From CAZYFH01 sp965249175 (GTDB lineage: Bacteria > Acidobacteriota > Vicinamibacteria > Vicinamibacterales > UBA8438), in NCBI GenBank assembly GCA_965249175.1, contig OZ252227.1:2852001-2916000 (forward strand): 64,000 nt of DNA, in the 5' to 3' direction. The notes beneath the pieces are model-generated. The model was not told where the DNA came from, made no database searches, and saw only the letters and a program-made list of their open reading frames with translations. This document shows positions 15,834 through 24,021 of this stretch, in pieces (positions within the stretch are counted from its first letter, which is position 1; each line of letters opens with the position of its first letter). A program made the translations under genes and the position numbers.

Positions 15834-18245
15834 TCAAGATCCTGACGGCCCGGGTGGCGCCTGAGCCGGGGCCGTGCGCTTCAACGCCTCGGCGTGCCTG
15901 GCCTCGAGAATTTCAAGCAGCACCTCGTGCTTGCGCTGGGCTTCCTGCTGCATCGACTCGATGGCGCCCTTGAGGCTCTCGATCGCCGCGGACCCCTCGA
16001 CCTTCTCCTGCTCCTGAATCTTCCGACCTTCCTGCCGCACACGTTCGACGAGCTCTGCCTGGGCGTTCTTGATCAGGGCAATCTCTTTGTCGCTCGCCGC
16101 CTTGATGGCGTTCGTAGAGAGCGCCCGTTTTGCCTCCTCCAACTGCTGGACCAGCGCCTTCTGCTGCTCCTGCATGGCCGCAAAGCGCGCCGCCAACTCT
16201 GGCGGCAAGTCCTCATCCTCGACATCCTCCCCGGCGTGCGGATTGAGGCGCTCGATGCGGTCAGCAACCTCTTGCGACCCAGAGAAGCCGAGCGCCCGCA
16301 CCCAGAGGTCGGCGAACGACGGGACGAGCTGAGGGACCGCCTTCGCGATCTCAGAGAGCCCAGCCAGCGCCTCGTCCTGCTTCGTTTTGAAAGACTTCCC
16401 CACGGTGACCTGCACCTTGTACTCGGCCCCCGAGAAGTCCACGTAGTCGACCTTCTTGCCGTTCCACTGCTCCGGCATCGTGTCGTTCGTGGCCCATTTC
16501 CCACCGTCGCAGTCCGAACAGACCTGTGAGGTTCTCACGCCTGGCACGGCCGATCCAGGAACGGCTGGTGCCCGACCGTCGACCTTCCCCGTGCCGCCGC
16601 ACGTCTGGCACGGGACCGCGATCGGCTCCCCTTCATCGTCCCGAATGAACGGCCGCTTGATCATGATGGCCGTCTCGTCGTCGTTCTCCTCGCCAAGCAC
16701 GCGCAGAATGCGCCCCGGGCGGTCGTAGACGGGCGCTATCAGGTTGACGAGCGCGCGCCCCTCGGCCGGCATCGAGATCGTGCCGAGGCCGTCCAGGTAG
16801 TTCGACGTGCCGGCGGCGCCCTGTCGCTGCAGGGCCTCGATAGCCCTGCCGCTGCGATCGCGAGGGTTGATCGCGCGCGTCGATGGGTCGACCATGCCGA
16901 CGATGCTCTGGAACATGTCCTGGAGCATCCGCGCCAGAAACATCAGCCCTTGAATCTGCGGCTCGTTATTCTGGCGTTGCGGAGGCGGCGCGATCTGCCC
17001 TTCGTGCGTGACGGGCCTGTAGATCATCCGCGTGTAGCTCTTCGTGAACGCATCGTCCCACATCGGCTCGTAGCCCTCATCCTGACCATGCGCCATGATC
17101 CACGGGCTCCTGGGCATCTGCCCAGCCACTTCAATAGACGCGGAGACGAGCACATTGATCGCCCGGCAGATGTCTCGGGCGTTGTAGATCAGCCCCTTCC
17201 AGATCCGCTCCCCCTTCACGACATATTCCTTGCCGACGACCGGAATCACGGGGAGATAGCGGCCCTCCCAGTCGGTCCGCTCCAGAATCTGCGTCCCGTC
17301 AATCAGGAACTCCTCAATGCGACGATCGTCGATAACGCGCACGCGGACGCTTGGGTCGTCCATCTCCTCGAGCTTTTTGATGTCGTCCGGCATCTCCTCG
17401 AGCAGCCTGGTCCCAGCGGTGTCGTGATGGGCGAGCTTTTTGCGTTCGTGAACCACGCGGTGATAGCGCGCAATCTGGTATTGGTTCAGCTTGGTAGACG
17501 TGTTCACCGAGTACCACGGCTGGTTCGTGTCTCCGAATGCGTTGGGTGGGGCGTCCCTAGCGCCAGGCCACCGACGCGCGTACTCGCGCTCAGTGACCCA
17601 GTCCAACTCGATCACCCACTCGGCATCGGAGAAGTCAGCCTCACGCGCCGACGGGTCGAAGTAGACATTCCCCTGGTCAAGAATCCGCTTGACGCGCAAG
17701 TCCTGGTCGTAGTCGCCATCGTTCGCGAAGACCTTATCGATGCGATAAAACCCACGCCCGCAACGAGATGCGCGTTCGAGCGCCCAGATACGAACGGCCG
17801 TCGCTCCAGACTCGACTTGTATCGCACGGACGATCCCCTTGAGCAGGGTTGCGTCCTTGGTGTTCGCCAGTCCAGCCTTGGGCTTGACCGTGAGCGAGAG
17901 AGACGCCTGTCGCGCTTCGGACGCAATCTGCTGTAGCGGCTGGTCGAGTAGGTGGATCTGCAGCGCCGGTCGCTCGGCGCTCATCGTGCCCGTGTCTGGG
18001 TCCCTCGTCGGAGCTCGGGCCGTCAGGGCGTCGCCGGTCCACATATGGACCGCGTCGAACGACAGGTCGTCGTTTTCACGCTTGATCTGTTCGCTGTACA
18101 CCGACGCCGCCAGCGAGTAGTTGTCCAGCATCTCCTGGACGATCTCTCGGGCCCGCGCTTCCTCATGGAGGTCCTCCTCTGAGCGCTTTTCTGACTCTGG
18201 CTCGTAGGTCCCGCCGGAGTCCTGCGCGTAGGCGTCGTCAGGCAT
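15834..18245 (-). CDS. P22-like portal protein
   Basis: The 803-residue protein matches the P22-type portal layout: an acidic N-terminus, a conserved central region (GRGFYRIDKVF, QGNVYFDPSAREADFSDAEWV), a segment with two CxxC pairs (CQTCGGTGK and CSDCDGGK, a zinc-ribbon-like insert), and a long C-terminal coiled coil rich in Glu, Gln and Lys for the barrel. It would form the ring through which DNA enters the capsid. The start MPDDAYAQDSG overlaps the upstream stop by eight bases. Length is close to the family's 700-800 residues. Confidence 0.85.
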   Translation of the reverse strand: MPDDAYAQDSGGTYEPESEKRSEEDLHEEARAREIVQEMLDNYSLAASVYSEQIKRENDDLSFDAVHMWTGDALTARAPTRDPDTGTMSAERPALQIHLLDQPLQQIASEARQASLSLTVKPKAGLANTKDATLLKGIVRAIQVESGATAVRIWALERASRCGRGFYRIDKVFANDGDYDQDLRVKRILDQGNVYFDPSAREADFSDAEWVIELDWVTEREYARRWPGARDAPPNAFGDTNQPWYSVNTSTKLNQYQIARYHRVVHERKKLAHHDTAGTRLLEEMPDDIKKLEEMDDPSVRVRVIDDRRIEEFLIDGTQILERTDWEGRYLPVIPVVGKEYVVKGERIWKGLIYNARDICRAINVLVSASIEVAGQMPRSPWIMAHGQDEGYEPMWDDAFTKSYTRMIYRPVTHEGQIAPPPQRQNNEPQIQGLMFLARMLQDMFQSIVGMVDPSTRAINPRDRSGRAIEALQRQGAAGTSNYLDGLGTISMPAEGRALVNLIAPVYDRPGRILRVLGEENDDETAIMIKRPFIRDDEGEPIAVPCQTCGGTGKVDGRAPAVPGSAVPGVRTSQVCSDCDGGKWATNDTMPEQWNGKKVDYVDFSGAEYKVQVTVGKSFKTKQDEALAGLSEIAKAVPQLVPSFADLWVRALGFSGSQEVADRIERLNPHAGEDVEDEDLPPELAARFAAMQEQQKALVQQLEEAKRALSTNAIKAASDKEIALIKNAQAELVERVRQEGRKIQEQEKVEGSAAIESLKGAIESMQQEAQRKHEVLLEILEARHAEALKRTAPAQAPPGPSGS

Positions 18246-18498
18246 CCAGCGTCCACCCGTCAGATGAGTGTTCAGACGCAATCATGTGGGCATGCCGGCC
18301 ACCTACACGGTATGCCTCCGGGAGGCGAACTCTGATGACGCTGCCTGTGCGCCACTGGCCCAACGGTGACGCTTTGATCTGCTCCATAAGGCGCTTCATG
18401 TTGGCATCGTGCCTAATGGCGTCGGAAGACCTAATCCCAAGAACGGTCGCAACAGCTCCAAGCCGTGCGAAGAAGCCGCGGCGGGTCGTCGGCGACAT
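18238..18498 (-). CDS. Small phage protein with Tat-type signal sequence (86 aa)
   Basis: The N-terminus reads SPTTRRGFFARLGAVATVLG: a twin-arginine motif followed by a hydrophobic stretch, as in Tat signal peptides. The rest is short and basic. It overlaps the portal start and begins directly after the 163-aa stop codon. Export of a folded phage protein is unusual; a second example lies at 20352-20885. Confidence 0.5.
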   Translation of the reverse strand: MSPTTRRGFFARLGAVATVLGIRSSDAIRHDANMKRLMEQIKASPLGQWRTGSVIRVRLPEAYRVGGRHAHMIASEHSSDGWTLDA

Positions 18499-18990
18499 TC
18501 AGCCCCGCCGGAGCACGTCCGTCAGCGCCGGGTTGCGAATCCCGAGCTCCTCGAGTGAGCCCTTGCGCGTGCGCGCCGACCCCTCGTGGTGCTTCCGCAT
18601 GTAGCGCTCGTCGGACGCAACCTCGTACTCCCAGTGCTCGTTGAGCTCGTCGTCGGTCGGCGGCGTGGGCGGGCAGTAGGCGTCGATGTACTGGGACGGC
18701 GTTACGCCGGGATGCCGCTTCGCCCATTTGAGGTCCACCCAGCGCCGAGCCACGACCGCCGCCTCGTCCAGGTCGGCCGCGGTCTCCAGGAGCACGATCC
18801 CGAACTGGTCCTGCACGCTTTTGCGGAAAACACCCTTGAAACGCAGCTTGAACTCGTACGGGTTGAGCGCGCACAACTCGGCATGCAGCAACGGGTTGGA
18901 GACCGACTCAGTGAGGTAGTTGCGGAAGCCGTTATCAATGGCGCGGGCCATTTCTAGGCGGGCGTTGCCGGTGCGGGAGAACACATCCAT
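18499..18990 (-). CDS. Hypothetical phage protein upstream of portal (163 aa)
   Basis: A charged protein of mixed helix and strand (YEFKLRFKGVFRKS; ARRWVDLKWAKRHPGVTPSQYID). It is the first gene of the portal block, and two inverted repeats sit directly before its start. No family was recognised. Confidence 0.55.
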   Translation of the reverse strand: MDVFSRTGNARLEMARAIDNGFRNYLTESVSNPLLHAELCALNPYEFKLRFKGVFRKSVQDQFGIVLLETAADLDEAAVVARRWVDLKWAKRHPGVTPSQYIDAYCPPTPPTDDELNEHWEYEVASDERYMRKHHEGSARTRKGSLEELGIRNPALTDVLRRG

Positions 18991-18992
18991 GA

Positions 18993-19027
18993 GTCAGAAA
19001 CTTGACGGTCACTGTCAAGTCTATGAC
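18993..19027. promoter_or_regulatory. Paired GTCA-N6-TGAC palindromes upstream of portal block
   Basis: Two sites, GTCAGAAACTTGAC (18993-19006) and GTCAAGTCTATGAC (19014-19027), are spaced 21 bp centre to centre, two helical turns. Their inner halves also form ACTTGAC-N7-GTCAAGT. The gap to 19286 holds no convincing gene. A phage repressor or activator binding here would control the portal operon; the regulator itself is not in the window. Confidence 0.5.
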
Positions 19028-19286
19028 AAAGCGATGGGAGCCGTCTGGCCCTGTCGGTGTTCTCCCGCGTTTTGGTGGCAACAGGCCGGTCCTGCCCCGG
19101 CTGTCTCTTTCAGGCGATCGCGCCTGGGGCGCATGTTCCCCAAGAAGCACATAGCGGCTCTGCCACGACCCCGGACTTGCGCCCTTTGGTTCCGTGCACG
19201 TGCGCTGGACGCACGGCACGAGCCATCCCCGAAACAAGGGTGAACTAGGCCCTCACGTGTCATCTTGCCACGTCGCTGTTGCCATT

Positions 19287-19592
19287 TCAGTTCGATTGGA
19301 GCCCTGGGGGAATCACGATCCTGGGAGCGTTCGCTGCGGCGTCCACCGCGCCTGGTCGGCCGTCTTCAACGCGATGCACCCCGACCCTGGCCACGATCGA
19401 CAGCGCCGTCGGATGCGCGTGCGTCTCCTTCGTGGGAGACGGGTTAAACGACGCGTAGACAGTCCGGTGCTCGTGCTGGACGTAGAGCACCCACCACCCG
19501 GTTCGGATGTTCTTCGCCCGCAGATACATCTCCACGAGCTCTTCGACCGTGGACGTATCGCTTTCTGACTCTTCAACCGCTGTCGTCGGCAT
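19287..19592 (-). CDS. Hypothetical phage protein (101 aa)
   Basis: The reading frame starts MPTTAVEESE and contains a plausible small domain (VEELVEMYLRAKNIRTGWWV, HEHRTVYASFNPSP). It overlaps the 77-aa gene by 20 bases. A longer ORF in this frame is only the shadow of that neighbour. Confidence 0.5.
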   Translation of the reverse strand: MPTTAVEESESDTSTVEELVEMYLRAKNIRTGWWVLYVQHEHRTVYASFNPSPTKETHAHPTALSIVARVGVHRVEDGRPGAVDAAANAPRIVIPPGLQSN

Positions 19593-19806
19593 TGCCCCCC
19601 TCCGCCTTCGGCTCGAACCACTTTCCGTCGAGCCCGCATCGCGTGCTGTCGAGCCGGGCCTCGCGGCACGTTCGCGACACTGGCGCGCCGGTGACGATGT
19701 CCACATCGTGCTCGTGGGAGCCACAGAACCACGTCCCCGGGGGGTACCCACGTCGAGCCTGCCCCCAGTGCGCTTGTAGCCCACGACCCGTGGAGATCTC
19801 AGCCAA
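19573..19806 (-). CDS. Small Cys-containing phage protein (77 aa)
   Basis: A basic N-terminus (MAEISTGRGLQAHWGQARRG) is followed by three spaced cysteines (WFCGSH, SRTCREA, STRCGLDG) that may bind zinc. It overlaps both neighbours by a few bases, as expected in a compact phage operon. Confidence 0.5.
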   Translation of the reverse strand: MAEISTGRGLQAHWGQARRGYPPGTWFCGSHEHDVDIVTGAPVSRTCREARLDSTRCGLDGKWFEPKAEGGNADDSG

Positions 19807-20095
19807 ATATAGATCGGTGCTTGCAGTCTACGCAGTGCCCAGGCCGAGCGCCTACCAGTCGGTTCTTCCACGGCCACGGTTTGAGCTCTCCGTCCTCGAC
19901 AACACCGCCAGCTTGCAGCAATGCCTGTGCGTCTAGATCCCCGGCGCTGGCAAGACTGGTCAACAGGGCGTACACTAACGGCTCGAGGCGTCGCTTCCAC
20001 ACCTCATCTAACGTGCCGGCCGAGGATAGTCCTGTTATCTCAACGTCGCCATCTACCTCTCGACCGTCCTGGTTAACGATCCTCACCCTCGCCAT
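19799..20095 (-). CDS. Hypothetical phage protein with terminal CxxC (98 aa)
   Basis: The sequence opens with a strand-like segment (ARVRIVNQDGREVDGDVEI), has a hydrophobic helix (LVYALLTSLASAG) and ends with HCVDCKH, a zinc-knuckle half. It lies in the chain of overlapping small genes between terminase and portal. Confidence 0.5.
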   Translation of the reverse strand: MARVRIVNQDGREVDGDVEITGLSSAGTLDEVWKRRLEPLVYALLTSLASAGDLDAQALLQAGGVVEDGELKPWPWKNRLVGARPGHCVDCKHRSIFG

Positions 20096-20110
20096 GAGCC
20101 CCCATGTGAA

Positions 20111-20362
20111 TCAGCCTCCTCCTTCGTGCGTGGCCCGGGAGCGTTCCAGCTCGACGATGAGCGCGTGTCGCTCGGACTGCTGCTCCCGGATGCCCTCGAT
20201 CAGCCGCTGCTGCTCAGCGTCGGCCGCCGGATCCTCCGCAATATCAACCTCGCAGTCCGTGCACAGCCACCGTTCCGACGACGTGTCCCACCGAGACCGC
20301 ACCACCGGGTCCCGGCCGAGACCCTCGCACCGGTCACACGTGCGAGAAAACTTACCCGGCAC
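20111..20362 (-). CDS. Small zinc-finger phage protein (83 aa)
   Basis: CDRC and CTDC, about 25 residues apart, form a four-cysteine zinc site; a glutamate-rich coiled coil follows (EQQRLIEGIREQQSERHALI). The GTG start at 20360-20362 overlaps the stop of the Tat-signal gene. A longer ORF in the same frame extends into that gene and is rejected. Confidence 0.55.
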   Translation of the reverse strand: MPGKFSRTCDRCEGLGRDPVVRSRWDTSSERWLCTDCEVDIAEDPAADAEQQRLIEGIREQQSERHALIVELERSRATHEGGG

Positions 20363-20885
20363 CGGCTTGCCCCGCCCTAGCCCGCAAGGCCCAATCGGGC
20401 ATGCGTTCGCCCACGAACGAGACGAAGAATCGAGCCCTGTGCATGTCCTCCTCGATGTCGTAGTCAGTGACTGCCGAGAGGCACACGCCATCGTCCGTGA
20501 CCACGCTGAACGAGTTGAGATGCGCCGGATGCGGCTGGACGCCGAATCCGATGGCTCGCGCTTTCTTCGCTTCATCCGCAAAAAAACGCATCGCTCGGCA
20601 CAACTCGGACTGTTCCAGCCTTGGCTGAAAGGCCAGGAGCGCCATCGCCCCACCTACCCTGTAGCGTGTCAGCGCATCCTCATGGTCAAGGTATACACGG
20701 CCGCGCAGCTCGCGCCTGAGCAACCGCAGGCCGTCCCAGCACGCCCTCTCGAACTCGTGGACGCTGTAGCTCTCAAGATCGGTTGGCGGCGTAGGCGCCG
20801 GTGCCGCTTGTGTCGGGACCCACATCGACAGCGGGACAAAAGCCGCGGTTCGCTTCAGGAACGCCCGGCGGGATGTGTCAGGCAT
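20352..20885 (-). CDS. Phage protein with Tat-type signal sequence (177 aa)
   Basis: It begins MPDTSRRAFLKRTAAFVPLS: a near-perfect SRRxFLK twin-arginine motif followed by a short hydrophobic region and a possible cleavage site after QAA. The mature part is charged and may be enzymatic, but no catalytic motif stands out. It follows the terminase fragment by 20 bases. Together with the 86-aa gene it makes two Tat-like leaders in one phage operon. Confidence 0.55.
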   Translation of the reverse strand: MPDTSRRAFLKRTAAFVPLSMWVPTQAAPAPTPPTDLESYSVHEFERACWDGLRLLRRELRGRVYLDHEDALTRYRVGGAMALLAFQPRLEQSELCRAMRFFADEAKKARAIGFGVQPHPAHLNSFSVVTDDGVCLSAVTDYDIEEDMHRARFFVSFVGERMPDWALRARAGQAGAG

Positions 20886-20905
20886 TTTGACTCCTCCTCC
20901 TCAAT

Positions 20906-21847
20906 TCAGTGCATCCACCCGGTGCCCTGCGCGTCGTTCCTGCCGGGGGCGTCGCCGCGGCTCTCGAAGCGCTGGCGGCGCCGGGGCTTGTTCCGTGACG
21001 GCGTCTGGTGCCGCACCGCCAGGCCCCTGAACGCATCCGCGGCGTGGCTCGTCCAGTCGTGGAGCGGCTTGTCCGTGAACTCCTGCAGCCGCTCGTTGTA
21101 CGTCTTCCGGTAGAACGTGAGCGCCTCGAGGCCCGCCCGGCATTTCTCCCCGTCGAACCAGCACCGCGGCAGCAGCAGGCGCACCGCGTCGATGCCGTTG
21201 TCGATGCCGATGTCGCGCACGATCCTGAACGCAATCCCGTGATTCCTCGCCGTCTCGAGCCGGCTCTTCCCCGTGCCGAGCTCGCGGACGCGGATGTCAT
21301 GCGGCGCCCAGTGCTCGCCGTAGACGTAGGACCGCTCCTGGAGGACCCGCGCGTAGTGCGGGAGCCCCTCGCCGCTGCTCTCGTAGTAGTCGATCAGCCG
21401 GACCTCGCCAGACGGGAGGGACTGGCTGAACCAGATGGACGTCGAGTCGCCGACGCCCAGGTCCCAGTCCGTGTCGACCGGGATGGCCGGGTCGTAGGGC
21501 ACACGCGCGATCCGCCCGTCCTTACGCACAGACGACAGTTGCTTCGTGTAGTACGAGCCCTTGATGGCCGCGTCCGTCGAGAGGAACCACTCCTGGTCGA
21601 ACTCCTCTTGGGTCATCAGGGCCTTGACGATCAGGTCCCGGTCGTCCGCCATCGCCTGCTCGAGCATCATCGTCGAGGCGTCCTCCTCAGTCCGGAGCGA
21701 CTCGTCGATGTCCTGCCAGACCGTGAACGCCGTCTCATCGTCCTTCAGCGCCTCATGGGTGCGCCAGAGCTGGTTTCGGCCCTTGATGGTGCCGGCGAAG
21801 ATGGCGTAGCCCAGATGGTCCGCCAGGGCCGCCCAGGCGGCCCACCC
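20906..21847 (-). pseudogene. Terminase large subunit, C-terminal nuclease part only
   Basis: The fragment holds the end of the ATPase domain (LADHLGYAIFAGTIKGRNQLW; KALMTQEEFDQEW) and the RNase H-like nuclease domain: DWDLGVGDSTS supplies the first metal-binding Asp and HDWTSHAADAFR the last. It lacks Walker A and B. In frame, the sequence is open only back to a TGA at 21848-21850, beyond which it meets the IS91-like region. Packaging ATPase function is therefore lost. Confidence 0.8.
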
Positions 21848-21903
21848 TCACGCCCCATCCGGCCGTCGAGGACTTCCTCCTCGCGCTGCGGAGAGCGTGA
21901 TCC

Positions 21904-22776
21904 GTGCCCCCGCCGACCAAGACGGCAGCGCACGATCGGGGCGGTCCGCGTGAGGATCGCCTGGTGCACCGCCCCACCGCGGCGTTGCGCCCTCATCCGA
22001 TCTATCGGGAACTGTGCGGTCCGATCGCGGCGACACGAGTGAGCCGCGTGGGGCGGCAGGCTGGGGTCATGCGCGAGCCGGTGTCGGTCACCACCGATGG
22101 CACGATTCTCGATGGGTACGTGCGCTGGCGTGTCGCGATGGAACGGCATCAGCCGCGGCTCCCGTGCATCGAGTACGACCTGACAGACGAAGAAGCCCTC
22201 CAGTTTCTGCTTGCCCGGCACCATGCAACCGATGGCTTCAACGCGTTCTGTCGCATCCTCGTGGCCCTGCGCCTGGAACCGTACTACCGAGCACGCGCCC
22301 CTCGACGGCAGCCTGGAGGTCGGAGACAGACGCCAGCGTCAAATTTGACGAACGCCGACCGCGTGGATGTGCGGGCCGAGATCGCTCGCGTCGCCGGGGT
22401 CGCGACCGGGAACGTGACCAAGGTCAGGCAACTGCTTCCAACCGTCATTCCGGAAGTGCGAGACCAGCTCCGCCAGGGAACAGTGCGGATCCATCGGGCC
22501 TGGCAGTGGCGCACGCTGACCGCGAAAGGGCAGCGCGATGCACTGTGGGAACATCTGCACCACGGTGCCATCAAGAAGACCGTCGCCCGGTTGGTCAAGG
22601 CGCACGCTGACTCTGGTATTCCGGTCCAACCCGTCGACGTGGCAGCCACCGTACTCCATGGAATCGCGATGTACGGCCCGGCCGACCTCACGGTGGCGGT
22701 TGTGGACGTTCCAGGACGAGCCGTGGTGGTGACACGCGCGTGCTACGACGAGCTGCAGGAGAAGTACACCCGATGA
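21904..22776 (+). CDS. ParB/Srx-like protein coupled to HUH transposase
   Basis: The N-terminal part (ALRPHPIYRELCGPI ... TTDGTILDGYVRWRVAMERH) resembles the ParB/sulfiredoxin nucleotide-binding fold. It is followed by a helical region that could be the KorB/ParB helix-turn-helix (RAEIARVAGVATGNVTKVRQLL). The GTG at 21964 is a plausible start because the conserved region begins right after it. Its stop overlaps the transposase start as ATGA. In ParB proteins this fold uses CTP to clamp DNA; whether that holds here is unknown. Confidence 0.65.
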   Translation: MPPPTKTAAHDRGGPREDRLVHRPTAALRPHPIYRELCGPIAATRVSRVGRQAGVMREPVSVTTDGTILDGYVRWRVAMERHQPRLPCIEYDLTDEEALQFLLARHHATDGFNAFCRILVALRLEPYYRARAPRRQPGGRRQTPASNLTNADRVDVRAEIARVAGVATGNVTKVRQLLPTVIPEVRDQLRQGTVRIHRAWQWRTLTAKGQRDALWEHLHHGAIKKTVARLVKAHADSGIPVQPVDVAATVLHGIAMYGPADLTVAVVDVPGRAVVVTRACYDELQEKYTR

Positions 22777-23690
22777 CTCCGGCTCGCTCTCGACCGCTCA
22801 AGCGGGTCCTGGAGATGCATCGGTCGGCGTGGGATCGCGACGACACCCGTCCATCCGTGCGTGAGGCGTTCGGCAAGGTCCTCGAGTGCGGAACCGAGGC
22901 CCTCGGCGCGGAGGTCTTTGCCTCTGAGGGTGAAGAGCGGATCGTCTATCACACCTGTAAATCACGAGCCTGTCCAAGTTGCGGGCATCAGGCCACCAGA
23001 GCGTGGCAGCGCGACCAGTGGCGAGAATTGCCCGACGTCCCGTATGCCCACGTCTGCCTGACCATGCCGGATGTCCTCTGGCCGCTGTTCCGGCGGAACC
23101 GGCATCTTCTGCACGATCTCCCCGTCCTGGGCGCGCAGGTGTTGCAGCAGTGGGCGCGACAGAAATACGGCATTCGCCTGATGATTGTCGTGATCCCTCA
23201 CACCTTCGGCCGTCATCTCAACTTCAACAGCCACCTGCACATCCTGGTGTCCGAGGGCGGTCTCTGTGAAGATGGCACCCAATGGCGCGCCCGAGCCAGG
23301 CTCGACCGGAAGGCGCTGATGCCGATGTGGCGCTACGCCGTCATCACGTTGCTGCGGGAAGCAGCGCGGGCCGGTGTTCTCAACACGGACATGCCTCGCA
23401 GTGCGCTGCTGCGGCTACTCACCGCCCAGTACGAACGCTGGTGGAACATCGACGTCAAGCGGTTCAAGAGCAAGAAGCAGTTCCTGGGGTACGCAGGCCG
23501 CTATGCGCGCCGGCCGCCCATCGCGCAGCACCGGTTCCGGACGATCACCCGTCAAGAAGTCCGATTTGTGACGAAGGACACGCGCACGAAACGCACCGTC
23601 GAGACCACCTACACCCCGGCAGAGTTCCTGGCCACGCTCGCCGACCACGTGCCAGACCACTACCGACACAACGTTCGCTACTTCGGGTGA
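22773..23690 (+). pseudogene. IS91-family HUH (Y2-type) transposase, 3' truncated by IS3
   Basis: The protein starts with a zinc-binding region (CKSRACPSCGHQATR), then shows the HUH metal motif in NSHLHILVSEGG and the catalytic-helix region FLGYAGRYARRPP. This family cleaves single-stranded DNA for rolling-circle transposition. The reading frame ends VRYFG followed by a TGA that is the first triplet of the IS3 inverted repeat, so the natural C-terminus is missing. It is translationally coupled to the ParB-like gene. Confidence 0.8.
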
Positions 23691-23757
23691 CCTGCCTGCC
23701 GTTTTTCGGACCAGCTGACGCTTGAGAGAATGGCGTCCTCCGGGTAAAGGAGGAGCC

Positions 23758-24021
23758 ATGAAGAAGACCCGGTTCACGGACGAGCAGATGGTCACGATGC
23801 TCCGGGAGGCCGACCGGCGGCCGGTGCCGGAGGTCGCGAAGCAGCACGGCGTGAGCGCGCAGACGATCTACAGCTGGCGGAAGCACTTCGGGACGCTGGA
23901 GCCGGCCGACATGAAGCGCCTGCGCCAACTCGAGCACGAGAACGGGCGGCTGAAGAAGATGGTGGCCGATCGGGATCTGGAGATCGACGTGCTCAAAGAG
24001 ATCACGCGAAAAAAATGGTAG
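23758..24021 (+). CDS. IS3-family OrfA (DNA-binding half of transposase)
   Basis: 87 residues with the helix-turn-helix RPVPEVAKQHGVSAQTIYSW and a leucine-zipper-like helix (RLRQLEHENGRLKKMV). It ends with an A7 run in the CGA-AAA-AAA-TGG context, a -1 slippery site that would fuse it to OrfB. The start is preceded by AAAGGAGG. Confidence 0.9.
   Translation: MKKTRFTDEQMVTMLREADRRPVPEVAKQHGVSAQTIYSWRKHFGTLEPADMKRLRQLEHENGRLKKMVADRDLEIDVLKEITRKKW

Noticed and set aside
19028..19286. Short ORFs in the gap between the portal block and the small-gene block
   Set aside because: The candidates on both strands lack ribosome binding sites and have no recognisable features; the palindromes better explain the gap.
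21848..21850. In-frame TGA upstream of the terminase fragment as a second selenocysteine
   Set aside because: There is no redox motif and no coherent coding upstream in that frame; the position is a rearrangement boundary.
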